64,000 nucleotides of DNA, from positions 62,001 through 126,000 of the forward strand of contig NZ_BAZW01000008.1 in assembly GCF_000974365.1 (NCBI RefSeq), in the 5' to 3' direction. The stretch is from Geofilum rubicundum JCM 15548. GTDB lineage: Bacteria; Bacteroidota; Bacteroidia; Bacteroidales; Marinilabiliaceae. The position numbers and the translations under genes were made by a program. Below the pieces are notes generated by a model. It was not told the DNA's origin and searched no databases. It worked only from the letters and a program-made list of their open reading frames with translations. Shown one piece after another: positions 8,796-19,500 of this stretch (the stretch's first letter is position 1; every line of letters starts with the position of its first letter).

Positions 8796-9092
8796 TTAGG
8801 GACCCTTAAGCAGTTTTTCCAATGCATCAATGTGGGCGTTGAACTGCCTTTTTCCGTCTTCCGAAATGGTGTAGGACGTATTTGGTTTCCGGCCTACAAA
8901 CTGTTTATGAACACAAATAATTCCCGCCTTCTCCAAACCTTTTAAGTGACTCGCCAAATTACCGTCCGTTACACCAAGCAGATCCTTGAGGGTATTAAAT
9001 TCAACACCCTCGTTCACCATTAGGGCACTCATGATGCCCAGGCGAACACGGTTGTCAAAGTTTTTATTGAGTCCCTCAATGAGTGTTTTCAT
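8796..9092 (-). CDS. Winged-helix transcriptional regulator of the creD cluster
   Basis: 98 residues from the ATG at 9090-9092, which starts 7 bases after the previous gene's stop. A longer form from 9122 would overlap that gene by 22 bases and adds a poorly conserved leader. The whole protein is one winged-helix domain: NFDNRVRLGIMSALMVNEG, then helix-turn-helix FNTLKDLLGVTDGNLASHLKGLEKAG, and wing VHKQFVGRKPNTSYTISEDGKRQF. This family (MarR/ArsR-like, often annotated only as transcriptional regulator) sits next to membrane proteins in many Bacteroidota. It is the natural candidate for binding the two ACTTTG-N5-CAAAGT palindromes, giving autoregulation plus control of creD. Confidence 0.88.
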   Translation of the reverse strand: MKTLIEGLNKNFDNRVRLGIMSALMVNEGVEFNTLKDLLGVTDGNLASHLKGLEKAGIICVHKQFVGRKPNTSYTISEDGKRQFNAHIDALEKLLKGP

Positions 9093-9099
9093 ATCTACC

Positions 9100-9771
9100 T
9101 TATTTTTGTTGTTGTTTGGCATGGAGCTTGGCAAGTGGTCGGTCATACTTAAAATACATGACAATGCCGTATACAATATGCACAAAACCAAACCCCAAGG
9201 TCCAAAGCAACAAACCGTAATTGTGAAATAAGGTGGCCAGCAAGCCAATGGTAATTTCGGTATAGGCCAGTGCACTTATGTTTTGCATGGAGTATTTGCT
9301 GGCATGAAGCAGTGCCAGTCCATAGAATAGGAGCATGGACGCAGCGATGAGCCGGAAGTAGCCGTTGTAAAGCAGTAGAAGGCAAAAAATACCGCCAACG
9401 GATAATACGGAAAAAAGACTCCAAACCATTTTTTTGGCGGACGGGGTCCAGAACTTCAGCTTTCTTTTTTTACTGGTACGGTAACTAATATACCAGGCCG
9501 AAATCAAAGCGCTGAAAAGGACAAAAAGCGCGTTCAGTAACATGGCCGTCCTGAATGGGAAATGGTTGCCGCGATTCAGTACCTGCAGGAATTCATCGTA
9601 TTTGAGGGTGCCGCCTTCAAGTAGGATGAAATAGGCGATGGCAGATCCTGCAAGGGCAAAGCTGCCCACCGCTATGCCCGACAGGCCGCTGAGGGATAAA
9701 AACTTGGAAGAAGCTTCCATCATCTGCCGAATGTGCTTCAGATCTTCGGAGGGGTTGTTTTTTGTTTCCAT
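9100..9771 (-). CDS. Multi-pass membrane protein, first gene of creD cluster
   Basis: 223 residues from the ATG at 9769-9771; the longer open frame runs through the operator and is rejected. A short cytoplasmic N-terminus (METKNNPSEDLKHIRQMMEASSKFLSLSG) is followed by six or so hydrophobic helices and a basic Lys/Gln-rich C-terminus. The N-terminal pattern (an amphipathic Ile/Met helix, then SGLSGI) is typical of an uncharacterised Bacteroidota family encoded directly before this type of winged-helix regulator. Function unknown. The gene order membrane protein, regulator, creD and the repeated operator suggest a small self-regulated envelope-response operon. Confidence 0.75.
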   Translation of the reverse strand: METKNNPSEDLKHIRQMMEASSKFLSLSGLSGIAVGSFALAGSAIAYFILLEGGTLKYDEFLQVLNRGNHFPFRTAMLLNALFVLFSALISAWYISYRTSKKRKLKFWTPSAKKMVWSLFSVLSVGGIFCLLLLYNGYFRLIAASMLLFYGLALLHASKYSMQNISALAYTEITIGLLATLFHNYGLLLWTLGFGFVHIVYGIVMYFKYDRPLAKLHAKQQQK

Positions 9772-9781
9772 TTCTAAAAGA

Positions 9782-9798
9782 ACTTTGAAAAACAAAGT
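9782..9798. promoter_or_regulatory. Second palindromic operator of the creD cluster
   Basis: ACTTTG-AAAAA-CAAAGT, identical in 17 bases to the creD operator, ends 10 bases upstream of the first gene's ATG at 9771. Two identical sites at the two transcription entry points of one cluster argue against chance. Confidence 0.65.
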
Positions 9799-9967
9799 AA
9801 ATGAAAAGTTTTTAAATGTGCAATAGTTAATGAACGGAGCTGGTATAAAAAAAGAGGCATAACGCATAAAACCAAGCAGATTATAAGTAAAAAAGGAAGA
9901 CCGCTTTGAGTTTGTGTGTGGGCGCTAACTAATTGGCTTTAAATTGTTGTAAAACTGATTTTTTGCC

Positions 9968-9975
9968 TATTTTTG
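9968..9975 (+). promoter_or_regulatory. Promoter -7 element for glyQS
   Basis: TATTTTTG matches TAnnTTTG and lies 127 bases before the GlyRS start. The rest of 9799-10101 is AT-rich with no further recognisable feature. Confidence 0.45.
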
Positions 9976-10101
9976 CGCTTTTGCATGGCGAGGCTGGGAT
10001 TTTTTGTCGGATTTTTTATGGTCCATGTTGGAAATCCCCGGTTCAAATCAGTGGTATTTGAAATAGAAAATATAATATAACAGATATAAAGATTTAGCAT
10101 T

Positions 10102-11655
10102 ATGGCTCAGGAAGATGTGTTTAAGAAATTGGTAGCCCATAGTAAAGAGTATGGGTTTGTTTTTCAAAGCAGCGAGATTTATGACGGTTTGGGAGCTGTT
10201 TACGACTACGGTCAGAATGGCGTTGAATTGAAGAACAACATCAAAAAATATTGGTGGGACTCCATGGTTTTGCTCCATGAAAATGTGGTGGGGCTTGATT
10301 CTGCCATATTTATGCACCCCACTGTGTGGAAAGCCTCGGGCCATGTGGATGCTTTTAACGATCCTTTGATTGACAACAAAGACAGTAAGAAACGCTACCG
10401 TGCGGATGTGCTCATTGAAGATTTGATGGCCAAGTACGATGGCAAAATGGACAAAGAGGTGGAAAAGGCCGCCAAAAAATTTGGGGACAGCTTTGATGAG
10501 AAAATGTTCCGGGAAACCAATCCCCGGATCCAGGAGAACCAGAAAAAGAAGGAAGAGATTCATGCCCGTTTTGTTAAGGCCTTGAATGATAACGACCTGA
10601 CAGAGTTGCGTCAGATTATTGTCGACTACGAGGTGGTTTGTCCCATTTCGGGCACTAAAAACTGGACCGATGTGCGTCAGTTTAACCTGATGTTTTCTAC
10701 CGAGATGGGATCTACGGCAGATGGGGCTTTGAAAATATTTCTGCGTCCCGAAACGGCCCAGGGCATTTTTGTGAATTTCCTGAATGTGCAAAAAACCGGC
10801 CGCATGAAGCTGCCTTTTGGTATCGCTCAGATTGGTAAAGCCTTCCGTAACGAGATTGTGGCCCGTCAGTTTATTTTCCGTATGCGGGAATTTGAGCAGA
10901 TGGAGATGCAATTTTTCGTTCCCCCCGGTGAAGAGTTGGCGTGGTTTGAAAAGTGGAAAGCTGCCCGTATGAAGTGGCACAAGTCGCTGGGCATGGGCGA
11001 CCATAAATACCGTTTTCACGACCATGATAAATTGGCGCATTACGCCAATGCTGCTACCGACATTGAGTACGAAATGCCTTTTGGCTTCAAAGAGGTGGAA
11101 GGGATTCACTCACGGACGGATTTTGACTTGACGCAGCACCAGGAGTTCTCAGGTAAAAAAATTACCTACTTCGATCCGGAGCGCAATGAGAGCTATGTGC
11201 CTTACGTGATAGAAACATCCATTGGTGTGGATCGGATGTTTTTGAGTATCATGGCCGGTGCTTATTGTGAGGAAGAGGTGGAAGGAAAAGACGGGAAGAA
11301 GGAAAGTCGGGTGGTTATGAAGTTGCCGCCGGTGTTGGCTCCCGTTAAGCTGGCGGTGTTGCCTTTGATGAAAAAGGATGGTTTGCCCGATATGGCCCGT
11401 GCCATTATGGACGATCTGAAATACCATTTCAATTGTCAGTACGACGAGAAAGACTCCATTGGTAAGCGCTACCGTCGTCATGACGCCATAGGTACACCCT
11501 TCTGTATCACCATTGACCATGATTCAGCTGCGGATCAGACGGTGACCATCCGTTACCGGGATACCATGAAACAGGAGCGTGTGAAAATAGCCGACCTGAA
11601 GCATCTGATCGGCGATCAGGTGAGCATGACGGAGTTGTTCAAGAGCCTTAAGTAA
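10102..11655 (+). CDS. glyQS: Glycyl-tRNA synthetase, single-chain class II
   Basis: 517 residues. Charges tRNA-Gly with glycine in the cytoplasm. Class II core: motif 1 region around KNNIKKYWWDSMV, then RPETAQGIFVNFLN, motif 2 IAQIGKAFRNEI...FRMREFEQMEMQFF, and motif 3 ETSIGVDRMFLSIM. A C-terminal anticodon-binding domain covers about residues 405-517 (LAPVKLAVLPLMKKDG to the end). This is the alpha2 archaeal/eukaryal-type enzyme, the form used by Bacteroidota rather than the alpha2beta2 GlyQ/GlyS pair. Length is normal for the family. It has its own promoter and ends before a terminator. Confidence 0.97.
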   Translation: MAQEDVFKKLVAHSKEYGFVFQSSEIYDGLGAVYDYGQNGVELKNNIKKYWWDSMVLLHENVVGLDSAIFMHPTVWKASGHVDAFNDPLIDNKDSKKRYRADVLIEDLMAKYDGKMDKEVEKAAKKFGDSFDEKMFRETNPRIQENQKKKEEIHARFVKALNDNDLTELRQIIVDYEVVCPISGTKNWTDVRQFNLMFSTEMGSTADGALKIFLRPETAQGIFVNFLNVQKTGRMKLPFGIAQIGKAFRNEIVARQFIFRMREFEQMEMQFFVPPGEELAWFEKWKAARMKWHKSLGMGDHKYRFHDHDKLAHYANAATDIEYEMPFGFKEVEGIHSRTDFDLTQHQEFSGKKITYFDPERNESYVPYVIETSIGVDRMFLSIMAGAYCEEEVEGKDGKKESRVVMKLPPVLAPVKLAVLPLMKKDGLPDMARAIMDDLKYHFNCQYDEKDSIGKRYRRHDAIGTPFCITIDHDSAADQTVTIRYRDTMKQERVKIADLKHLIGDQVSMTELFKSLK

Positions 11656-11750
11656 GGAAACGCCTGGCCAGGTTTAGAACTTTTGAAGCGGGTCATTGAA
11701 ATGGTTGTTTGGAGCATTGAGTGATCCAGATATTTGGTTGACAGATTAAT

Positions 11751-11787
11751 AATAAAAGGCCGTTCTTTAGGAGTACGGCCTTTTATT
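11751..11787 (+). terminator. Rho-independent terminator after glyQS
   Basis: AATAAAAGGCCGT / ACGGCCTTTTATT stem with an 11-base loop and T-rich 3' arm. Confidence 0.75.
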
Positions 11788-11906
11788 TGTGTTGCCAATT
11801 GAAAAAGAATGATTCTATATGTATCTTGTGATTCATGCGTTTATAATGGCTATATATTCAAGTAGTATGGTCAATAAACGAACCGTTTAACTTAAATTGT
11901 TTTTTG

Positions 11907-13388
11907 ATGGACATATCCCTGGAGAATGGACTGCTGTTGGTGGCGATGCTGTTGTTTATAAGTATTTTGGCGGGTAAAACATCTTACAGACTGGGCATTC
12001 CAACGCTTCTGCTGTTCTTGTTGATTGGGGTGTTGGCCGGTAGTGAGGGCATTGGCCAGATTGACTTTGATGATCCGGGACTGGCACAAACCATTGGCAT
12101 CATCTCCCTGAACTACATTTTGTTTTCAGGTGGGTTTGATACGCGCTGGAAGAGCATCCGACCTGTTATTGGAAAGGGGATTATGCTGTCAACGGTGGGT
12201 GTGGTGGTGACGGCGGGACTGGTGGCGCTGGTGGTCTGGTATTTTACTTCCTTTTCTTTTTTGGAGGCCTTATTGTTGGGAGCCATTGTGTCATCGACCG
12301 ATGCCGCTGCTGTGTTTTCCATTCTCCGGTCAAAAAGTGTCAACCTTAAAGGCCAGATTCGCCCAACCCTGGAGCTGGAAAGTGGCAGCAATGATCCCAT
12401 GGCTTACTTCCTGACGGTTTCCCTGATTTCATTGACGCAGTCGCCCGACAAGACCCTGTGGTCGATCGTTCCCCTGTTTTTTCTGCAGTTCTCGGTGGGG
12501 GCCCTGATGGGTTTTGGCATGGGCAAATTGGGGCAGATGGTGATTAATCGGATCAAGTTGGATTATGACGGCCTTTACCCGGTGCTGGTGCTGGCATTGG
12601 TAATTCTTACTTTTTCTGCTACCCAGCTTTTATCGGGCAATGGTTTTTTGGCGGTCTATATTTGCGGTGTTTTTCTGGGAAATCGGGAATTGATTCATAA
12701 AAAAACGCTCATCAAGTTCTTCGATGGTATCGCCTGGCTGATGCAAATTATTCTATTTCTCACCCTGGGATTATTGGTTTTTCCCTCTCAGATGCTTCCG
12801 TTGATTGTCCCGGGCGTCCTGATTTCACTGTTTCTGATTTTTGTGGCACGGCCCCTGGCCGTGGTACTGTCGCTACTGCCTTTTAAAATGCATCAACGTG
12901 ACCGCCTTTTTATTTCCTGGGTGGGATTGAGAGGGGCTGTGCCCATTGTTTTTGCCACTTATCCCATGCTTATAGGTTTGGACAAAGCCCCCATCATTTT
13001 CAATCTGGTGTTTTTTATCACCATTTTTTCGGTGCTGATTCAAGGGACCACTTTGCCTTTGATGTCCAAATGGCTGCATGTCGCCTTGCCACACAGGTTG
13101 CGTCGGCGAACACCAGTGGATATTGAATTATCAGACAGTGTCAAATCAGAAATTACAGAAGTGGATGTGGCCGAAGACAGTCCCGCCGTTCATAAGAAGA
13201 TTCTGGAACTGAATTTTCCCAAGACGGCCTTGATTGTGATGATCAAGCGGGAAGGGAAGTTTATTACACCGAATGGCCATACCATGATTGAACCCCACGA
13301 TACCTTAATGATGCTGGCCGAAACGCGTGAAAGTTTGTCGGACGCCTTATCCAAGGTCTGCTTGTTACCTTTTGGTGAGGAGGATTAA
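11907..13388 (+). CDS. Potassium/proton antiporter with C-terminal RCK (TrkA-C) domain
   Basis: 493 residues from ATG 11907 (a TTG directly before it is not needed). Residues ~5-400 are a 12-helix CPA1 cation/proton antiporter. The conserved SSTDAAAVFSIL segment is in helix 5 and is followed by LELESGSNDPMAYFL, which carries the Asp pair of the transport site. Residues ~425-493 form a TrkA-C/RCK_C domain (LNFPKTALIVMIKREGKFITPNGHTMIEPHDTLMML), which gates such transporters by ligand binding. The architecture matches NhaP2/CvrA, which exports K+ in exchange for H+ and helps with pH and osmotic balance. It is a monocistronic-looking gene, convergent with the radical SAM gene. Confidence 0.92.
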   Translation: MDISLENGLLLVAMLLFISILAGKTSYRLGIPTLLLFLLIGVLAGSEGIGQIDFDDPGLAQTIGIISLNYILFSGGFDTRWKSIRPVIGKGIMLSTVGVVVTAGLVALVVWYFTSFSFLEALLLGAIVSSTDAAAVFSILRSKSVNLKGQIRPTLELESGSNDPMAYFLTVSLISLTQSPDKTLWSIVPLFFLQFSVGALMGFGMGKLGQMVINRIKLDYDGLYPVLVLALVILTFSATQLLSGNGFLAVYICGVFLGNRELIHKKTLIKFFDGIAWLMQIILFLTLGLLVFPSQMLPLIVPGVLISLFLIFVARPLAVVLSLLPFKMHQRDRLFISWVGLRGAVPIVFATYPMLIGLDKAPIIFNLVFFITIFSVLIQGTTLPLMSKWLHVALPHRLRRRTPVDIELSDSVKSEITEVDVAEDSPAVHKKILELNFPKTALIVMIKREGKFITPNGHTMIEPHDTLMMLAETRESLSDALSKVCLLPFGEED

Positions 13389-13397
13389 AGAGGTATG

Positions 13398-14432
13398 CTA
13401 AATGATCCATTGACGGCCTTCGGGGCAATTTCTGCACATTTCCAGAGCGGACTTGTCTTTCAGTATTTGTTTTCGGAACTGGTGCAATGATCCGTTTTTC
13501 CAGATGGTTTTTAAAGTTTGGTTTCGGATGTTGCCCGGTGAAAAATCCAGGTCTTTGTCGTAACAACACGGGGCCATTTGACCGTCCCAGGATACCACCG
13601 CAGAACCCCATTGTTTGTAACAATGGTTGTATGGTTTTCCTTTCAGGGTCAGTTGATTATCCCGGACCGGGTAGTAACGCGAATATTTATTATTGGAAGG
13701 AGGCTTGACCTCTTCGTTGCCAAAGTCGTAAAACTGGGCCGATTTCAGCTCCAATTTGTCCACCCCCATATTCCGACACCATTTTTTGAGTTCCGGAATT
13801 TCATGCTCGTTGTGTGCAAACACCAGAAATTGAACGACCAGAAAGGGCGTTTTGCTTTTCAAGGCTGCTCTTTGTCGGATAAAAGTTCTGATGCCCTGCT
13901 TGACTTTTTCTAAATCTCCTCCCTTGCGGTAGCGCGAATAGCTTTCCCGGGTGAGTCCGTCCACCGAAACAATCAATTTGGTCAGTCCGCTGTTTATCAG
14001 CCCTTCGCACTTTTGTGGCGTCAATTGATGACCGTTGGTGCTCATGGAGGTATAGATGCGGTGTTCCCGGGCGATGTTTATGATTTCCTCTATTTGTCGG
14101 TTAAGCAAGGGCTCCCCCTGGAAATAAAGATTGAGGTAGGCCAGTTGCGGACCACTGTCACTGACCATTTTTTGAAACAGCGAGGGGGTCAGCATGCCCG
14201 CTTTTCTGGTGAGAACGCCGGCACCAACCGGACATTCCGGGCACTGCAGGTTGCATTGTCCCGATGGCTCCACAGATAGCGACCAGGGCGTGCCCTTGAT
14301 ATGTGGCCGGCCCAGCATTCTGGACCAGTAAAAACTGCTGAGTAGCAGAAACACGTTCCATACACGCTGCCAGCTAAGGTATTGAAGCGTGGTCCATGCA
14401 TGTGCCACCATTTGACTTTTCGAAATCCACAT
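13398..14432 (-). CDS. Radical SAM protein with SPASM domain
   Basis: 344 residues. The radical SAM cluster motif is CNLQCPEC (C60, C64, C67), in the extended form CxxxCxxC after a 50-residue N-terminal segment with a possible membrane-contacting stretch (RVWNVFLLLSSFYW). Other core features are YFQGEPLLN, STNGHQLT and IVSVDGLTRESYSRYRKGG. The C-terminal SPASM region binds auxiliary iron-sulfur clusters: HCYKQWGSAVVSWDGQMAPCCYDKD, then GNIRNQTLKTIW and CRNCPEG. Such enzymes often mature peptides or modify proteins or sugars, but no precursor peptide or partner is seen nearby, so the substrate is unknown. It is divergent from dxs. Confidence 0.88.
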   Translation of the reverse strand: MWISKSQMVAHAWTTLQYLSWQRVWNVFLLLSSFYWSRMLGRPHIKGTPWSLSVEPSGQCNLQCPECPVGAGVLTRKAGMLTPSLFQKMVSDSGPQLAYLNLYFQGEPLLNRQIEEIINIAREHRIYTSMSTNGHQLTPQKCEGLINSGLTKLIVSVDGLTRESYSRYRKGGDLEKVKQGIRTFIRQRAALKSKTPFLVVQFLVFAHNEHEIPELKKWCRNMGVDKLELKSAQFYDFGNEEVKPPSNNKYSRYYPVRDNQLTLKGKPYNHCYKQWGSAVVSWDGQMAPCCYDKDLDFSPGNIRNQTLKTIWKNGSLHQFRKQILKDKSALEMCRNCPEGRQWII

Positions 14433-14578
14433 ACCATCGATGATTTAGAACATCCTTCGCTATTAAGGTTTAAAATGCGTCTTTGTTCAGGGATAAAATA
14501 ACTAAAAAATTTCAACTTAGACCGGTTCTTAACTGTAAACAATTATTGGCCGGTTGAAACTATCTGTTAACAAAGTGT

Positions 14579-14586
14579 TATATTTG
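14579..14586 (+). promoter_or_regulatory. Promoter -7 element for dxs
   Basis: TATATTTG matches TAnnTTTG, 31 bases before the dxs ATG at 14618, and is followed by the common GCAAC context. Confidence 0.55.
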
Positions 14587-14617
14587 CAACATTAGCAAAT
14601 TGAGAATCTTAACAGGA

Positions 14618-16537
14618 ATGGAAGAGGCCGGTTACCCCCTACTGGAACAAATCAATTCACCATTTGATCTGAGAAAGCTCCCCGAGGAGAAATTGTTACA
14701 GGTTTGTAAAGAGTTGCGTGAGTTCATTATTGACGCCGTATCTTGCAATCCTGCTCATTTTGGCGCCAGCCTGGGGGTGGTTGAGTTAACCGTGGCACTT
14801 CACTATGTGTTGAACACCCCGGATGATAAGCTGATTTGGGACGTAGGTCACCAGGCCTATGGCCATAAAATTCTGACCGGTCGTCGCACTTCCTTCCACA
14901 CCAATCGAAAATATAAGGGGATCAGTGGTTTTCCCAATATTACAGAGAGCGTTTATGATGCTTTTGGCGTAGGCCATTCATCTACTAGTATATCCGCTGC
15001 GTTAGGTATGGCTACTTCGTTTAAGCAGCAGGGTTTAACCAACCGCCAAGTGGTGGCGGTCATTGGCGATGGTTCCATGACGGCCGGATTGGCCTTCGAG
15101 GGTCTGAATAACCTGGCCTCGATGCAGGCCAATGTGTTGGTGATCCTGAACGATAACAATATGGCCATTGACCCCAATGTGGGAGGCTTTAGTGAATATC
15201 TGGTGGATATCGCCACCAGTCACACCTATAACAAGGTCCGCCGGGAAATTTTCAAAGGTCTGGGCAAGTTGAAACTGGCAGGCCCCCGCTCCAAGGAGAT
15301 GATTGTCAAAATCAACAACAGCATCAAAAATTTGTTAACACGTCAGACCAATATCTTTGAGGGTTTGAATGTTCGTTATTTCGGGCCGGTGGATGGCCAT
15401 GATATTGCGCATCTTACCAGCGTGTTGAAAGACTTGAAAGATATCCCCGGACCGAAGGTGTTGCATGTCATCACCAAAAAAGGAAAGGGTTTTAAACTGG
15501 CTGAGGAAAATCAAACGGCCTGGCATGCCCCCAGAGGCCGCTTCGATAAAGTGACCGGCTTGTTTGAAGAGGAAGTGGGTTCTGATAAAGTCAAGCCGCT
15601 TAAGTTTCAGGAAATTTTTGGTCACACCATTGTTGAATTGGCCCGCCAAAATGAGAAAATTGTAGGAATAACCCCTGCCATGCCTTCGGGTTGCAGTTTG
15701 AATATTATGATGCAGGCCATGCCCGATCGGGCTTTTGATGTGGGCATTGCCGAACAACATGCAGTCACTTTTTCGGCCGGATTGGCCATTTCAGGTATGG
15801 TGCCCTTTTGCAACATTTATTCTTCTTTTATGCAGCGGGCTTATGACCAGGTGGTTCATGATGTGGCCATTCAGAATTTGAATGTGGTTTTTTGTCTCGA
15901 CAGAGGCGGATTGGTGGGGGCAGACGGTGCCACGCATCACGGGGTGTACGATTTGTCCTTTCTGCGCAGTGTCCCCAATCTGGTGGTTTCATCCCCGATG
16001 GATGAAATCGAATTACGCAATCTGATGTACACGGCTCAATTGCCCGATCAGGGGCCCTTTTCCATTCGTTATCCCCGGGGGGTGGGGAGTCATGAAATCT
16101 GGCAACGACCCTTTGAGCAAATCCAGGTGGGTAAAGGCCGTTGTTTGCGAAAAGGTGAGGAAATCGCTGTTCTTACCATTGGTCCCTTGGGGGTTAAAGC
16201 GGGACGTGTTTGTGAGGCGCTGGCATCGAACGGCTTGCAGGTGGGGCATTACGATATGCGCTTTGTTAAGCCGCTTGATACGGATCTGTTACACGAGGTT
16301 TTCAGTGACTATAAAGCCATTGTTACCATTGAGGATGGCACCATTGTGGGCGGCATGGGAACGGCGGTCATTGAGTTTATGGCAGACCATGGCTATCATT
16401 GTCCGGTAAAGCGTCTTGGCGTACCCGACCGGATTATTGAGCATGGTTCGCAGATGGAATTGTTTAAGGAAGTGGGGCTGGATATGGAGAGTATGAAGCA
16501 GGCCATCCTTGAAATGAAAGCCGCACTTGGTAGTTGA
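14618..16537 (+). CDS. dxs: 1-deoxy-D-xylulose-5-phosphate synthase
   Basis: 639 residues from the ATG at 14618; an in-frame TTG at 14600 would also be possible but lies close to the presumed transcription start. The enzyme condenses pyruvate and glyceraldehyde 3-phosphate, using thiamine diphosphate, in the first step of the non-mevalonate isoprenoid pathway. Visible motifs are [14 protein letters not shown], the ThDP-binding GDGSM...NDNNMAID, and DGHD. The second Pyr domain has the catalytic-Glu segment [16 protein letters not shown] and the transketolase C-terminal domain. Length is normal. The gene faces the large hybrid kinase, with 13 bases between the stops. Confidence 0.97.
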   Translation: MEEAGYPLLEQINSPFDLRKLPEEKLLQVCKELREFIIDAVSCNPAHFGASLGVVELTVALHYVLNTPDDKLIWDVGHQAYGHKILTGRRTSFHTNRKYKGISGFPNITESVYDAFGVGHSSTSISAALGMATSFKQQGLTNRQVVAVIGDGSMTAGLAFEGLNNLASMQANVLVILNDNNMAIDPNVGGFSEYLVDIATSHTYNKVRREIFKGLGKLKLAGPRSKEMIVKINNSIKNLLTRQTNIFEGLNVRYFGPVDGHDIAHLTSVLKDLKDIPGPKVLHVITKKGKGFKLAEENQTAWHAPRGRFDKVTGLFEEEVGSDKVKPLKFQEIFGHTIVELARQNEKIVGITPAMPSGCSLNIMMQAMPDRAFDVGIAEQHAVTFSAGLAISGMVPFCNIYSSFMQRAYDQVVHDVAIQNLNVVFCLDRGGLVGADGATHHGVYDLSFLRSVPNLVVSSPMDEIELRNLMYTAQLPDQGPFSIRYPRGVGSHEIWQRPFEQIQVGKGRCLRKGEEIAVLTIGPLGVKAGRVCEALASNGLQVGHYDMRFVKPLDTDLLHEVFSDYKAIVTIEDGTIVGGMGTAVIEFMADHGYHCPVKRLGVPDRIIEHGSQMELFKEVGLDMESMKQAILEMKAALGS

Positions 16538-16544
16538 AAAATAA

Positions 16545-16560
16545 GCCGGTTTACACCGGC
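16545..16560. terminator. Weak hairpin between dxs and the hybrid kinase
   Basis: GCCGGT-TTAC-ACCGGC lies at the convergent junction and overlaps the end of the kinase gene. No strong T run follows, so its role as a terminator is uncertain. Confidence 0.3.
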
Positions 16561-19500
16561 TCAAACATCGACCCGATGGTTTTATAAATATCGTTCGACA
16601 AAATGGGTTCATTCACACAATCCGTGAAGCCTTTTTGCCTGTAATAATCCCGCTTGCTGGTCTGGTCATCTCCCGACTGAAGAAATAAAGGTATATTGAT
16701 CTGTGCGGCCCGTAATTCGTTGGCCAGATTGGCCGGTTCAATATCCGGTAAATAATCGTTCATAATCACCGCATCAATGTCCTTCCGGTTCATGAGCAAC
16801 TGTCGCGCAGCCGCGCCAGAGCGGGCAGATAGAATGGTGATGTGGGTTTTCTCCAGAAGCTTCTTCATTTGCATATGAACCGAGCTGTTATCATCCACCA
16901 ACAGAATCATCCGGTTGTTCCAATTGGGGATGTTCAGACCAAGGGGTTTTGATACCTGAATCTTCGGTGCTTGTTTTTCGACAGGGGTCGTTTGATTAAG
17001 GGTCAGGAAAAACTCAGAGCCTTTACCCTTTTCAGAAACAAGACCAATACGACCACCCATGGCTTCGGTCAGTTTTTTACAGAGCGCGAGACCCAGGCCG
17101 GTTCCGCCATGCTTTTTGGAATGGGTCTCATCCTCCTGTCTGAAGGCCTCGAATACGATACTTTGTTTGTCGGGAGAGATGCCAATACCCGTGTCTTTTA
17201 CAAAAATACGTACCTCGCGGTGGAGGAGTTCGAAACCCAGCGTGATATGTCCCCTTTCAATGAATTTGAAGGCATTGTCCATCAAATAATTTATGACCTG
17301 AAGTAATCTGGACTGGTCGGCATTGACATAAACCGTTTCGTGGTCAGAGCGGGGTAATTCCAGATGCAATTGGAAGGCCTCGATTTGTTCCTTTTCTATT
17401 TTTCTTTGATAATTGGCATGTATGGCTCTAAGAATGCTATCTATGCCAACCGTTGTGTTTTTTATTTCTAAGAAACCGCTTTCAATTTTCGACAGGTCAA
17501 TCACATCGTTGATGATGGCCATGAGTGAATCGGCGCTGGTGTTGATAAGCGATACAAATTCCTCACGTAATTCATGTTCATGTTCGGTTTCCCCCAGCAG
17601 GTTCGAAAAGCCAACAATGGCATTGAGCGGGGTTCGGATTTCATGACTCATATTGGCCAGGAAGGAGGATTTGAGGCGATCTGCCGCTTCTGCCTTTTCC
17701 TTGGCCAGTAATAATTCTATTTCGGTTTGTTTTCTTTTCGTGATATCGTGGATGTTAAAATAAAAATGGTCGCTGCCGTGTAAGGATAGGACATTGGCAT
17801 TGACTTCCACCTGAATGATGCTGCCATTTTTATGGGTAATGTGGGTGTCTCCTTTAAAAGAATCACCTTCTCGCAATTTTTGCATGATGGAGAGGTAATC
17901 TTTTAAGGCGGTATTGGAAGGGAAAAAGGCCGTTGGTGACAGCGTGGTGATTTCCTTTTGATGATAACCGGTTAAATCACAGCCGGCCTTGTTGACATAT
18001 ACCAACTGGTTGTTTTGACTGATGATGAAAATGCCATCCACATTGGTTTCAATGATTTTCCGGTTACGTTCCTCACTATCTATCAGGTCATTTTCCACCG
18101 CCTTTATCTGGGTCATGTCCTGTCCAATCAACAAGAAGTAGCCATCTGTTTCAAACCCCGGTCCCGGCGTTCCGGTAACCTGATAAAATAAGGGTTCACC
18201 GGTTTTCTTTCTCAATTTCACATCAATGGCGCTTACGCCGTTTTGCACAATTTCTGAATAGAATTTTTGAATTCTGTCGTCATCTTCAAATTGTGGATAA
18301 TAAAGCTCGGAAAAGTGCTTGCCAATGAGTTCTTCTCTTTCATAGCCGCTTGATTGAGTCACCTTATCGTTGAGATAGTGGATAATCCGGTCTTTCACCA
18401 GCAGAATGCCAATGGGTGCTGCCTTTATGATGTTGTTTAAAAATTGTTCTTTTTCTGCCAGTTGCTCGTTGATACTGAGGATCTTTTCATGGTGGCGGCG
18501 GTTGCTGATTTCTGACATTCGGTGGTCCAATTGCCGGGCAATCATGCCGCTGATGGTTTCTATTAATTGATAATCAAGAGGTGTGGTGCTTTCGGCCTTG
18601 CTCCATTTGAGCACCATGATGCCATTGGGCCCATTGTAGGTTCGGATGCCGGCCACCAAACAGCTATGTTCACTAAAGCCAGCCGCTTTTCTGGCAGCCG
18701 CCTGCCGGGGTTGTTGGCAAAGCTCAAGGGCCTGATCATTGGGAAGGGTGATGAAAGGGAATTCAGCAGGCAATGTGAGCTGAAGGGGAAAGGTCCAATC
18801 GGAAACTTCTGTGGAAGTGGAGTAGGCGGCCATCTCAAAATGGTTGAGGTCGGGCGTGTTTTTGTAGTAGAGGGCAAAGCCTTCCAGGTTCCAGGTTTTA
18901 GTGATTTTTTCCGCAATGGGCGAAAAGGATTTTTCTAATGTTTCGGCCTTGTTAAGCAGGGAAGCGATATCAAATAAAAATTGCTTAGTTTGAAGCGATT
19001 GGCGAATTTGTCGAATGGAATTCCGTTGCTGAAAAGCATTACTCACCAGGCGTGCCACCGTTGCCAGCAAGACTTTTTCTACTTCCAGCCACCGCCGGTG
19101 AAACGAACATTCATCAAATCCGATAAATCCGGATAGCTGCGATCCGGAAGTCAGGGGGAAAACCAGAATGGATTTAATCGACTGAGATTCAAGAATGGAA
19201 GTTAGGTCCTGCGGCAAATCTGTTTCTACCCGGTAAGCTTCAATGGAACCTTTTTCCTCCAGCAATTTCTTCCAGGAAGGGACATCCTTGTAATCAATTT
19301 TTTGCAAAAGATGCATTTGTGATTGAGCGGGGGTCTCACACCACTCATAGGTGTTGGAGCAAAACAGGTTGTCGTCCGAGTTTTCAAATACGTAAGCCCG
19401 GCTCACAGCGGTAAATTCGCCCAAATATTTGAGAACTTCCTGTATGCGCTCGTCAAAGGGCGTATCCTGCGTCAGTATGCGTGAGATCGTCAGCGGTAAG

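Noticed and set aside
9100-9867. Longer start for the first creD-cluster gene, adding about 32 residues
   Set aside because: The extension is translated from the palindromic operator and likely promoter; the same artificial FFKVLL residues appear before creD for the same reason.
10048-11109. 353-codon open frame on the minus strand
   Set aside because: Lies entirely antisense to glyQS, has no domain, signal or promoter, and follows from codon bias in the real gene.
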